A stretch of DNA of 12,076 nucleotides from Acidobacteriota bacterium (GTDB lineage Bacteria; Acidobacteriota; Blastocatellia; Pyrinomonadales; Pyrinomonadaceae). The position numbers and the translations under genes are program-made. The stretch is taken from the NCBI GenBank assembly GCA_023436495.1, contig JAEZIT010000087.1:1-12076 (forward strand), read 5' to 3'. This document shows, one piece after another, positions 5,751 through 12,076 of the stretch. A model generated the notes under the pieces. That model was not told the DNA's origin, searched no databases, and saw only the letters and a list, made by a program, of their open reading frames with translations. Within the stretch, counting starts at the first letter, position 1. Every line of letters starts with the position of its first letter.

Positions 5751-7409
5751 ATGAAGCGCTGTCCCAAATGCAGGCGAGATTATTATGACGACAGTCTGAT
5801 CTACTGTCTCGACGACGGCGCGTCGCTGGTGGACGGGCCGTCGGCGGGCGGCAACCCGTCGGAAAACCCTACGAAGATCCACGGGCTCGAGGCTGACAAA
5901 GAGCCCGCCACCGTCATCATGGACCGGCCGGTGTCCGAAGCAGGCGATACCCGCTCAAGCAAACGATGGTTCGTTCTGGCCGCCGCCGTGGCCATAATCG
6001 TAACTGCCTCAGCAAGCGCGATCTACTATTTTCAGAACCGGACGGGGAGCGATCCGGCGATCAGGTCGGTGGCGGTACTGCCGCTCGATAATCTCTCGGG
6101 CGATGCGTCGCAGGAATTCTTTGCGGACGGAATGACCGAAGCGCTGATCGGGAATCTGTCCCAGGTGCGGGCGATCAAGGTCATCTCGCGGACGTCCGTA
6201 ATGCGTTACAAGAGATCGGGCAAGTCGATACCGGAGATCGCGCGCGAGCTCGGCGTTGACGGGGTAATAGAAGGTTCGGTACAGCGTTCGGACGGACGCG
6301 TGCGGGTGACGGCACAGCTCATCCATGCAGCGACCGATTCGCCAATATGGTCGCGGAGCTATGAACGGAACATTTCCGATATCCTGATGCTGCAGAGCGA
6401 GATCGCGCAGGCTCTCGTGAGCGAGATCAGCGCGCAGTTGTCTCCGAGAGAGCAGCAGCGGCTCGGCCGGACAAAGCCGATCGACCCTGCGGCCACCGAA
6501 GCCTTACTCCTCGGGTGGCACTATCTTCACAAATGGACCCGTGAGAGCGAACGTCTCGCGGTCGAGCATCTGCAGAAAGCGGTGACCATAGAACCGGAGT
6601 ATGCGGAGGCTTGGGCGGCGCTTGCTGATGCGTGGCAGGTTCGGTCGATGGTTGGCGATGTAGGAGTGAAAGAGGCAGAGCAGCCCGCGCGAACGGCAGC
6701 CCTGAAAGCGCTGGAGCTTGAACCGGACACGTCCGCCGCCCACGTGTCGATGTGCTTTATTTATAATAATTACGATTTTAATTGGACCGACGGCGAGCGT
6801 GCATGCAGGCGCGGCATCGAGCTCGGCCCGAACAACGCGAAGGCCCATTTCGCGTATGCGTACATGCTCGCCCGGCTGGGACGCTGGGACGAAATGTCCG
6901 CCAACATGGAAAAGGCGATGCAGCTTGATCCGGCGGAGCCTTGGTGGCCATCAGTTTACGGGTCGTTCCTAATTCAGGCCCGCAGGTTCCAAGAAGCAGA
7001 GAAAAGGATCCAACGAGCGATCGCGATCGACCCTGAATGGGCGCCGGCTTACAGGGACCTCATCGACCTTCACGTAGAAACCGGACGATTCGACGAAGCC
7101 CTGAACCTCGCCGCCGAGAGAGGCCTCTCTGACCCGCTGACCCTTTCGTATATTTACGCCCGCAAAGGCGACCGGCAGAAAGCGTCGGAACTGCTGGAAA
7201 GTGCACCGAAGGACGATCTTTACGACCTCGCCCTGGCTTATGCTGCCCTGGACGACCTCGACAGAGCCTTTGAGGTGATCAACCGCAGCCTCGACCGAGG
7301 CGAAGGGTTCATGTTCGGCCACGGAAATTACCTTGTGCTGGACCGGCTGAAAACAGATCCCCGCTGGAACGATGTGCTAAAGCGCATGAATCTGCCGCAA
7401 AAGCAGTAA
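5751..7409 (+). CDS. Zinc-ribbon, single-TM, FlgO/TolB-like and TPR protein
   Basis: 552 residues. Order: a short zinc-ribbon-like head (C4-P-K-C7, then YC19LDDG); an acidic/proline linker; one transmembrane helix at about 73-93 (WFVLAAAVAIIVTASASAI); a FlgO/TolB-like domain at about 104-225 starting SVAVLPLDNLSGDASQEFFADGMTEAL and including KVISRTSVMRY, IARELGVDGVIEGSV and VRVTAQLI; then TPR helices to the end (e.g. EHLQKAVTIEPEYAEAWAALADAW, EKAMQLDPAEPWW, IQRAIAIDPEWAPAY). The head should be cytoplasmic and the TPR part periplasmic. In Acidobacteriota and relatives this C-terminal module is commonly fused to a Ser/Thr kinase or a winged-helix regulator; here a zinc ribbon takes that place, so it is probably an adaptor or scaffold. 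The ATG is chosen because the ribbon starts right after it, as in the family, although no Shine-Dalgarno is present. Its stop lies 3 bp from the convergent dinB-like stop. Confidence 0.87.
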   Translation: MKRCPKCRRDYYDDSLIYCLDDGASLVDGPSAGGNPSENPTKIHGLEADKEPATVIMDRPVSEAGDTRSSKRWFVLAAAVAIIVTASASAIYYFQNRTGSDPAIRSVAVLPLDNLSGDASQEFFADGMTEALIGNLSQVRAIKVISRTSVMRYKRSGKSIPEIARELGVDGVIEGSVQRSDGRVRVTAQLIHAATDSPIWSRSYERNISDILMLQSEIAQALVSEISAQLSPREQQRLGRTKPIDPAATEALLLGWHYLHKWTRESERLAVEHLQKAVTIEPEYAEAWAALADAWQVRSMVGDVGVKEAEQPARTAALKALELEPDTSAAHVSMCFIYNNYDFNWTDGERACRRGIELGPNNAKAHFAYAYMLARLGRWDEMSANMEKAMQLDPAEPWWPSVYGSFLIQARRFQEAEKRIQRAIAIDPEWAPAYRDLIDLHVETGRFDEALNLAAERGLSDPLTLSYIYARKGDRQKASELLESAPKDDLYDLALAYAALDDLDRAFEVINRSLDRGEGFMFGHGNYLVLDRLKTDPRWNDVLKRMNLPQKQ

Positions 7410-7412
7410 CGA

Positions 7413-7907
7413 TCACGAAACGCCCTTTTCCGGGTTCCACGCGCCCTGCAGTTTTCTCAGCAGCAGTATCTGGCCGCCGTGGTATGCGTTGTGGATGTTC
7501 ATATGAATGATGATGTCGGCCCAGGTCGTGCCGGGTTTTTTCGGGACGATCTCGGCCAGGCGTTCGTCGTCCGCCGCGGCCAGAAGAGCGCGCCATTCGG
7601 TCATGATCGAATCCAGACGGCCGAGTTCGGCCTGCCATGCCTCGGCCGTTGTGCCAACGGTGCTTTCGAACGATTCCTCGTTCGTCGTGATCGAATATTC
7701 GTAATCGATGCCCTTGAACCGCTGAAGGTAAGCGTTGTTGTAATAATTCAGGTGGTTCAGGATCTCCCAGATCGAGTTTTCGGTGTTCTCGGGCTTCCAG
7801 GCGGCCTGTTCCGCGGTCAGGCCTTCGACGGCATTCTTCGGCGCGACGAACCAGCCGTTCTGATCGAATGACGCATCAAGCTGCTGCAGTAAAAGGTCTT
7901 TTGTCAT
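7413..7907 (-). CDS. DinB/DfsB-family four-helix protein
   Basis: 164 residues from the ATG at 7907. DinB-like proteins are four-helix bundles holding a metal ion with three His. Here H52 (in ILNHLNYYNNAYL) and H139-N-A-Y-H143 (IHNAYHGGQILLLRKL) supply the full triad, and GTTWADIIIHMNIHNAYHGGQ is the classic C-terminal signature. Known members include thiol transferases and damage-inducible proteins, but most have no assigned reaction. The frame could be extended nine codons upstream, but that would overlap the end of the preceding gene; the ATG chosen lies 2 bases after that gene's stop, with GAGG about 10 bases upstream inside it. It is thus the second gene of a two-gene operon. It is transcribed towards the TPR gene with no visible terminator between. 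Confidence 0.9.
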   Translation of the reverse strand: MTKDLLLQQLDASFDQNGWFVAPKNAVEGLTAEQAAWKPENTENSIWEILNHLNYYNNAYLQRFKGIDYEYSITTNEESFESTVGTTAEAWQAELGRLDSIMTEWRALLAAADDERLAEIVPKKPGTTWADIIIHMNIHNAYHGGQILLLRKLQGAWNPEKGVS

Positions 7908-7909
7908 AA

Positions 7910-9031
7910 TTACCAGCCTCTGTAAATTTCCCATCGGTCGACGATCTTGCCGTCATCGATCACGTTGAAATATTCGTGCTGCGCGGCGGTCAGGCATGAA
8001 TGGTTTGCCAGGACGCGCAGGCGGTCGCCGACCTTTATGCGGCCGAAAACGGCATCGTCAACGGCTTCGATCTGGCCGTGTTCCTGGGACAGCGACGTGA
8101 CGCGCATTCCGGTTTCGCGGCCGTCGAGGTCGAGTACGCGGCCGTAACCACATGAAGGATCGAGGTCGACGGGGCCGCGGTCCTTGGACAACGCTATCGC
8201 GCCGGCATCGACGACCAGTTTGCTGCGCGCAGCGTCGCGGTGCGTCACCGCGGTGAGCACCGTCAGGGCAGTGTCGTCAAAACCGCAGCTTCCCAAAGTG
8301 GCCTGGAAAGCGTCGAACAGTATGTAATTGCCGGGGCGGATCTCGTCGATGCCGTTAAGATGATCGACGTGTGTAATTGACGGCGTCGAGCCAATGCTGA
8401 CGGCCGGCACTTCGATACTCATGCTTCGCAGCCGGTCGGCCAGTTCCGCCATCGAATCGCGTTCGTGCCGGGCGATCTCGATGATCTCTTCTTTCGAATG
8501 GACGTTATACGAATGGCCGGCATGCGTCAGAATGCCCGCAAAATTCAGGTTCTTCGCATCGGACAGCGTACGCGGGATCTCGACCGCCTCCGGCGTGTGC
8601 GGTTCGACGCCGACGCGATGATAGCCGCTGTCGATCTTTACGAACACGTCGAACACAACGCCGGCTTTCCCGGCCGCTTCATCGAGCAGCTTTGCCGTAG
8701 CAAGGTCGTCGGTCAGCAGATTGAGCTTAACGCCGCTGCATAATATCTCGATTGCCTCATCGAATTTGCCGCGTTCGACCGGGACGGCGTAGGTGATGTC
8801 AGTAAAGCCGTGCTTGGCGAAAGCCCGCGCCTCGGCGAGCGTCGAAACGGTGACCGCGCCGTTATGGCCTTCGGTCTGGATCCGGGCTACCTCGATACAT
8901 TTATGGGTTTTGACGTGCGGCCGCAGGCGGACGCCGTTGCGATGCGCGAGCTCGGTCATGCGCCTTGCGTTATTGCGAACGCGCCCGACGTCCAGCAGAA
9001 GTGCCGGTGTTTTGATGGTTTGGATATTCAT
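7910..9031 (-). CDS. Fold-III PLP enzyme, D-serine dehydratase / D-threonine aldolase family
   Basis: 373 residues, cytoplasmic, full length for the family. An alanine-racemase-like TIM barrel comes first: TPALLLDVGRVRNNARRM at the start, the PLP lysine K41 in RPHVKTHK, then VKIDSGYHRVG and the LTHAGHSY strand. The C-terminal beta domain ends with H344-S-C346 (LANHSCLTAAQHEYF). An H-x-C pair binds zinc in D-serine dehydratases and D-threo-3-hydroxyaspartate dehydratases, while the bacterial D-threonine aldolases I recall use H-x-D; this favours a dehydratase acting on a D-hydroxy-amino acid (ammonia + keto acid), but the substrate is inferred. It is followed after 2 bases by the DinB-like gene, hence co-transcribed, and is divergent from the double-cupin gene. 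Start: the ATG gives the usual distance to TPALLLD; upstream spacing shows only a weak Shine-Dalgarno. Confidence 0.9.
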   Translation of the reverse strand: MNIQTIKTPALLLDVGRVRNNARRMTELAHRNGVRLRPHVKTHKCIEVARIQTEGHNGAVTVSTLAEARAFAKHGFTDITYAVPVERGKFDEAIEILCSGVKLNLLTDDLATAKLLDEAAGKAGVVFDVFVKIDSGYHRVGVEPHTPEAVEIPRTLSDAKNLNFAGILTHAGHSYNVHSKEEIIEIARHERDSMAELADRLRSMSIEVPAVSIGSTPSITHVDHLNGIDEIRPGNYILFDAFQATLGSCGFDDTALTVLTAVTHRDAARSKLVVDAGAIALSKDRGPVDLDPSCGYGRVLDLDGRETGMRVTSLSQEHGQIEAVDDAVFGRIKVGDRLRVLANHSCLTAAQHEYFNVIDDGKIVDRWEIYRGW

Positions 9032-9127
9032 CTGCTTTCAATTCCCGTCTACATTGCCGATAGACCATATTAACTGAATTTTCGCGGTTTCGAGAAGAAT
9101 ACGGCCGGCCACATGCCGAGAAAATTG

Positions 9128-9157
9128 TTGACTTCACGCGGCAAAGAGATATATAAC
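9128..9157 (+). promoter_or_regulatory. sigma70-like promoter of the double-cupin gene
   Basis: TTGACT (9128-9133), 18-base spacer, TATAAC (9152-9157). Expected start near 9164, which makes the leader to the ATG at 9391 unusually long (about 226 bases). Confidence 0.65.
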
Positions 9158-9201
9158 GGTGCGCTATAGACACCCAACGCTTACTTTGTCAGCAAGGCCT
9201 G

Positions 9202-9305
9202 GCCGCCTCCTGCCGAATCAGGTTTCTACTTCCACTGATCGGCGTGCTGCCGAATCTTTAATAGACGCGGCACGCGCTTTCCGAACCGGCTGCCGCCTCC
9301 TACCG
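9202..9305 (+). repeat. two direct copies of GCCGCCTCCTxCCG in the cupin leader
   Basis: Copies at 9202-9215 (middle base G) and 9292-9305 (middle base A), 90 bases apart. Each holds CCTCCT, complementary to the gene's own AGGAGG (9376-9381); for the first copy the match extends to 7 bp (CCTCCTG with CAGGAGG). Confidence 0.6.
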
Positions 9306-9375
9306 GCATATCCGAATTTTGACATCCACGGCCGCACATGTGCCGTGAAAAACGCATGGAGATCATATCGAACCC

Positions 9376-9381
9376 AGGAGG
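9376..9381 (+). promoter_or_regulatory. strong Shine-Dalgarno of the double-cupin gene
   Basis: AGGAGG nine bases before the ATG at 9391. It is the best ribosome-binding site in the window and fixes the start. Confidence 0.85.
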
Positions 9382-9390
9382 AGAAAGAAG

Positions 9391-10089
9391 ATGAAGAACC
9401 TGACCATTTTGATATTCGGAACAATGTTCGCCGCAATGATATTAGTTATTTCGGTGCCGGACGTCGCGGCCCAGGACGCGGTCACGACGGACGCGAAACA
9501 TTACACCGTCGAATTTGAGAACGACAACGTCCGTGTTCTGCGCGTGAGATACGGCCCGAAGGAGAAGTCGGTGATGCACAGCCATCCGGACAGCGTTGCG
9601 GTCTCGCTCAGCAATATGCAGGGCAAATTTACAGGTGCGGACGGAAAGTCTGAGAACCGGAGCTTTAAGATGGGCGAGGTCAGGTGGAGCCCGGCGGAAA
9701 CACATATGCCCGAAAATCTGGGCGACAAGCCGTTTGAGGTGATCCTGGTCGAGCTAAAAAACGGCGCGGCCGGTATGATGCCCGCGGCGGCCGACGATGC
9801 CGCGAAGGTGTCCGCGAAGAACCACAAAGTAGAATTTGAGAACGACCGTGTGCGTGTGATCCGGAGCAAGATCGGCCCGCATGAGAAGACCGGGATGCAT
9901 GCTCATCCCAATAACGTGGTCGTTTATTTGACGGACGCAAATGTGAGATCGACCTCGGCCGACGGCAAAGCGACCGAGGTCCATGGAAAGGCCGGACAGG
10001 CCGTCTGGCGCGACGCCCTAAAACACGACGCGGAGAACCTGAGCGATAAGCCGCTTGAGGTGATCGTCGTGGAATTGAAGGGCAAGTAG
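9391..10089 (+). CDS. Secreted protein with two tandem cupin domains
   Basis: 232 residues. Signal peptide MKNLTILIFGTMFAAMILVI...DVAA, cut before QDA, so it is exported. The mature part is an internal duplication: domain 1 at about 37-123 and domain 2 at about 143-230 share the same skeleton, (Y/K)-x-VEFEND-x-VRV-(L/I)-R, then G-P-x-EK, an M-H-x-HP motif (H63/H65 and H170/H172), a third His (H105 and H212), and D-KP-(F/L)-EVI-VEL at each end. HxH plus a later His is the metal site of small cupins, so both halves should bind a metal; the usual Glu of cupin motif 1 is not obvious. The substrate is unknown; related small cupins include dioxygenases, sugar-binding and regulatory proteins. Expressed from its own promoter with a long leader and AGGAGG. 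A hairpin lies 39 bases after the stop. Confidence 0.87.
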   Translation: MKNLTILIFGTMFAAMILVISVPDVAAQDAVTTDAKHYTVEFENDNVRVLRVRYGPKEKSVMHSHPDSVAVSLSNMQGKFTGADGKSENRSFKMGEVRWSPAETHMPENLGDKPFEVILVELKNGAAGMMPAAADDAAKVSAKNHKVEFENDRVRVIRSKIGPHEKTGMHAHPNNVVVYLTDANVRSTSADGKATEVHGKAGQAVWRDALKHDAENLSDKPLEVIVVELKGK

Positions 10090-10128
10090 GCGGATGTACG
10101 AATGAATGTCGCTGAAAGGCGATCCGGC

Positions 10129-10161
10129 CTCTGCCGTCTATTCTAAGCATAGACGGCAGAG
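10129..10161. repeat. perfect 12-bp inverted repeat after the double-cupin gene
   Basis: CTCTGCCGTCTA (10129-10140) and TAGACGGCAGAG (10150-10161) pair perfectly around a 9-base loop. No T-run follows on either strand, so it is not a standard intrinsic terminator; it may be a transcript-stabilising 3' hairpin, or one unit of a dispersed palindromic repeat. Confidence 0.75.
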
Positions 10162-10175
10162 AAATTACTACGACA

Positions 10176-10347
10176 TTGAAACAAAGGAAAATACTGGATT
10201 TCAGGCTGTCGAAAAGACGGCCGTGATGCCCTTTACAACACCACCGCCGAGATAGACGAAGGCGCACTCGAAGAATACTGGGTCAATATAAGGAAACAGC
10301 CCGCGAACAAAGAGGTTCGCAGGCTGTCGGTCCAACGGAAATATTGA
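10176..10347 (+). pseudogene. possible small gene with a +1 frameshift (about 56 residues)
   Basis: From 10180 to the TGA at 10345-10347 one frame is open for 55 codons and reads like real protein: YWISGCRKDGRDALYNTT followed by AEIDEGALEEYWVNIRKQP and a basic end. The composition (Tyr, Trp, Asp, Glu, Lys) is unlike the Arg/Pro/Gly-rich shadow frames of this DNA. No ATG, GTG or TTG exists in that frame after the TGA at 10177-10179. Removing one A from the AAAA run near 10187-10190 would join it to a TTG at 10176 and give MKQRKYWISG. So it is either a broken gene, a sequencing error, or a gene using a non-standard start. The 3' part overlaps the tkt terminator on the other strand. I recognise no family with certainty. 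Confidence 0.35.
10284..10326 (-). terminator. intrinsic terminator of tkt
   Basis: Arms 10297-10308 and 10315-10326 form a 12-bp stem with a 6-base loop. Read on the minus strand the single irregular pair is a G-U wobble (on the plus strand it is a C-A mismatch), and the stem is followed by TTTCCTTATATT. Both points say it works for the minus strand, 34 bases after the tkt stop. Confidence 0.8.
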
Positions 10348-10360
10348 CAACAGGCTGCCG

Positions 10361-12076
10361 CTAGACCAACCTCTTTGCCTTTTTGATCACGTTCTCAGCG
10401 GTAAACCCGAAATCACGGAAAACATCTTCAGCCGGGGCCGATTCGCCGAAGCGGTCGACGGTCAGCGTATCGCCGCTGTCGCCGGTGTATTTCGCCCATC
10501 CTAAGCTTACGCCGGCTTCGATTGCGAGACGGGCCTTTACGGAGGAAGGCAGCACGGATTCCTTGTAGCCGGCGGATTGCCCGTCGAAGAATTCCCAGCA
10601 CGGCATCGAGACGACGCGCGTAGGAATGCCGCTTTTGTTCAGTTTTTCGCGGGCTTCGACGGCAAGGCCGACCTCGGATCCGGTCGCGATCAGGATCAGG
10701 CGGGGCTCTGCCGCATTTCCCTTTTTATCTTCTGCTTCCGCAAGCACATACGCGCCCTTGTGCAGGCCGCGGGCGTCTGCGAATCTTACGCGGTCGATCA
10801 CGGCGACCTTCTGCCGCGAGAGGGCGAATGCGGTCGGCCCGTCCTGACGTTTCAGGGCGGCGCGCCAGGCTTCGCGGACCTCGTGCGCGTCGCACGGGCG
10901 GATCAGCGCGAGATTGGGAATGGCGCGGAGCGCCGCGAGATGTTCGACCGATTGGTGCGTCGGGCCGTCTTCGCCAAGGCCGATCGAATCATGCGTGAAC
11001 ACGAACAGCGTCTGGACGCGCGACAGCGCGGCGAGGCGGATCGCGGGACGCATGTAATCGGAAAATGTCTGGAACGTTCCGCCGAACGGAATGACGCTGC
11101 CGTAGAGGGCCATGCCGTTCATCGTCGAACCCATTGCGTGTTCGCGAATGCCGAAATGGATGTTGCGCCCCTGCGGCGATCCGGCGGAAAAATTGACCGA
11201 AGATTTGATGAAAGTGTTGTTCGACGGCGTAAGGTCTGCCGAACCGCCGATCAATTGCGGCACCGCATCGGCAATGGCGTTGATGACATCGCCGCTGTAG
11301 GCGCGGGTCGCCTTTGCTTCGACATCGTCAAATTTCGGGAGTTTCTTTTCCCAACCGTCCGGAAGCTGGCCGAGACGCGTGTCATGCAGTTCTTTGCCGA
11401 GCTCGCCGTGCGTCTTCTCGTATTTCTTGACCATCGCGTCCCAATCGCGTTCGAGCTTTGCGCCGTTTTTGACGGCCTCGCGGAAATGTGCGAGAGCTTC
11501 TTTCGGAATGTAGAACGTCTTATCTTCCGGCCAGCCGAGGTTCCGCTTGGTTTCCTTCACGGCGTCAGTGCCCGGAGCGTCCGAGTGTGCCTTTGACGTG
11601 CCCTGTTTCGGCATTCCGAACCCGATGATGGTCTTTACGCGGATCAGTTTCGGCTTGTCCTTGATCTTTTGCGCGTCTTTGATGGCTTTTTCGATGGCCT
11701 TCAGGTCGTTGCCGTCATCGACCTGAAGCACGGCCCAGCCGCATGATTCAAAGCGTTTCGTCACGTCTTCGGAAAAGGCGAGGCTGGTCGGGCCGTCGAT
11801 AGTTATTTCGTTGTCGTCGTAAAGATAGATCAGGTTCGACAGTTTGAGATGCCCCGCGAGCGACGCGGATTCGTATGAGACGCCTTCCATCAAGTCGCCG
11901 TCCGACACGATCGCGTAAATGAAATGATCGATGATCGGGAAACCCTTTTCATTGAACCGAGCGGCGAGATGCGCCTGGGCGATCGCCATGCCAACGCCGT
12001 TCGCGAAACCCTGGCCGAGCGGGCCGGTCGTGATCTCGACCCCGGGCGTGACCGTATTTTCGGGATGCCCCGGAGT
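10361..12076 (-). CDS. tkt: Transketolase, C-terminal 571 residues (5' end outside window)
   Basis: Transketolase moves two-carbon units between sugar phosphates in the pentose phosphate pathway and Calvin cycle, using thiamine diphosphate. The frame is open to the right edge; the ATG at 11989 is internal, since TPGHPEN and EITTGPLGQGFANGVG lie upstream in frame. About 90-100 residues are missing compared with the usual 660-690. Seen in order (numbering from the edge): TPP/metal motif SDGDLMEG (58-65) ending in YDDNEITIDG; a pyrimidine domain with GGSADLTPSN (277-286), catalytic Glu312 in IREHAMGSTMNGMALYG, and FTHDSIGLGEDGPTHQ (360-375); and the C-terminal domain ending GASLGWAKYTGD and TVDRFGESAPAEDVF. 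SDG in place of the more common GDG is seen in other bacterial transketolases. No neighbour from the pathway is visible. A terminator follows. Confidence 0.96.
   Translation of the reverse strand, partial: TPGHPENTVTPGVEITTGPLGQGFANGVGMAIAQAHLAARFNEKGFPIIDHFIYAIVSDGDLMEGVSYESASLAGHLKLSNLIYLYDDNEITIDGPTSLAFSEDVTKRFESCGWAVLQVDDGNDLKAIEKAIKDAQKIKDKPKLIRVKTIIGFGMPKQGTSKAHSDAPGTDAVKETKRNLGWPEDKTFYIPKEALAHFREAVKNGAKLERDWDAMVKKYEKTHGELGKELHDTRLGQLPDGWEKKLPKFDDVEAKATRAYSGDVINAIADAVPQLIGGSADLTPSNNTFIKSSVNFSAGSPQGRNIHFGIREHAMGSTMNGMALYGSVIPFGGTFQTFSDYMRPAIRLAALSRVQTLFVFTHDSIGLGEDGPTHQSVEHLAALRAIPNLALIRPCDAHEVREAWRAALKRQDGPTAFALSRQKVAVIDRVRFADARGLHKGAYVLAEAEDKKGNAAEPRLILIATGSEVGLAVEAREKLNKSGIPTRVVSMPCWEFFDGQSAGYKESVLPSSVKARLAIEAGVSLGWAKYTGDSGDTLTVDRFGESAPAEDVFRDFGFTAENVIKKAKRLV

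Larger units (their letters stand above)
9032..9390. other. 359-bp divergent control region with repeat-rich leader
   Basis: Between the PLP-enzyme gene (-) and the double-cupin gene (+). It contains a sigma70-like promoter (9128-9157) and then about 226 bases of leader. That leader has two copies of GCCGCCTCCT-x-CCG (9202-9215 and 9292-9305), two copies of TGCCGAATC (9211-9219 and 9248-9256) and a 10-bp palindrome GCACATGTGC (9334-9343) inside a possible CACGGC/GCCGTG hairpin (9327-9347). A strong AGGAGG lies just before the ATG. No gene is evident in it. Confidence 0.65.

Noticed and set aside
5666..5788. 40-codon ORF (MNADSRPAV...) overlapping the start of the TPR gene, considered as a leader peptide
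   Set aside because: Its ATG overlaps the TATAAT and so would lie upstream of the predicted transcript start; no ribosome site.
9159..9518. 119-residue plus-strand ORF across the cupin leader
   Set aside because: Starts from a GTG at the predicted transcript start, low-complexity basic sequence, runs out of frame into the cupin gene.
10202..10329. 10-bp direct repeat CAGGCTGTCG (10202-10211 and 10320-10329) considered as a target-site duplication or attachment site
   Set aside because: No mobile-element gene between the copies, and the second copy is part of the terminator stem; probably chance.
10577..11596. 339-residue plus-strand ORF opposite tkt
   Set aside because: Antisense shadow of transketolase; no domain or signal, and tkt motifs are complete on the minus strand.

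Overview
The window looks like a chromosomal segment of a free-living Gram-negative bacterium of moderate-to-high GC, most likely an Acidobacteriota of the Blastocatellia/Pyrinomonadales type. This is inferred from gene style: a zinc-ribbon + FlgO/TolB-like + TPR protein with the start typical of that group, many exported proteins cleaved just before Gln, and an AMIN-like lipoprotein. No tRNA, rRNA, CRISPR array, transposase or phage gene was seen.

Layout. The 3' part of an EamA/DMT permease gene (+) runs into a strong UUCG-loop bidirectional terminator shared with a convergent alanyl-tRNA synthetase gene (-). That alaS is the most striking object here: its 628-residue frame is intact from the tRNA-recognition domain through the editing and C-Ala domains, but the whole class II aminoacylation core (about the first 265 residues of a normal AlaRS) is absent. 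A stop codon and unrelated sequence lie where it should be. Divergent from it is a + strand run: a small dimeric alpha/beta-barrel-like protein, an AMIN-like lipoprotein, a secreted class C serine hydrolase, a secreted cystatin-like protein with the QxVxG inhibitor motif, and the zinc-ribbon/TPR membrane protein. That last gene ends 3 bp from a convergent DinB-family gene, which forms a tightly spaced operon with a fold-III PLP enzyme (D-serine dehydratase/D-threonine aldolase family). A 359-bp divergent region with a good sigma70-like promoter and a repeat-rich leader precedes a secreted protein made of two cupin domains. The window ends in the 3' part of a transketolase gene (-) with its own terminator, overlapped on the + strand by what looks like a small frameshifted gene.

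How the genes relate. alaS and tkt are housekeeping genes. Most of the + strand genes encode envelope or secreted proteins with separate transcription signals rather than one pathway. I see no defence or biosynthetic cluster. The candidate for something new is the catalytic-core-less AlaRS (split enzyme, stand-alone editing factor, or rearrangement); the bacterial cystatin and the CCTCCT-containing leader of the double-cupin gene come next.
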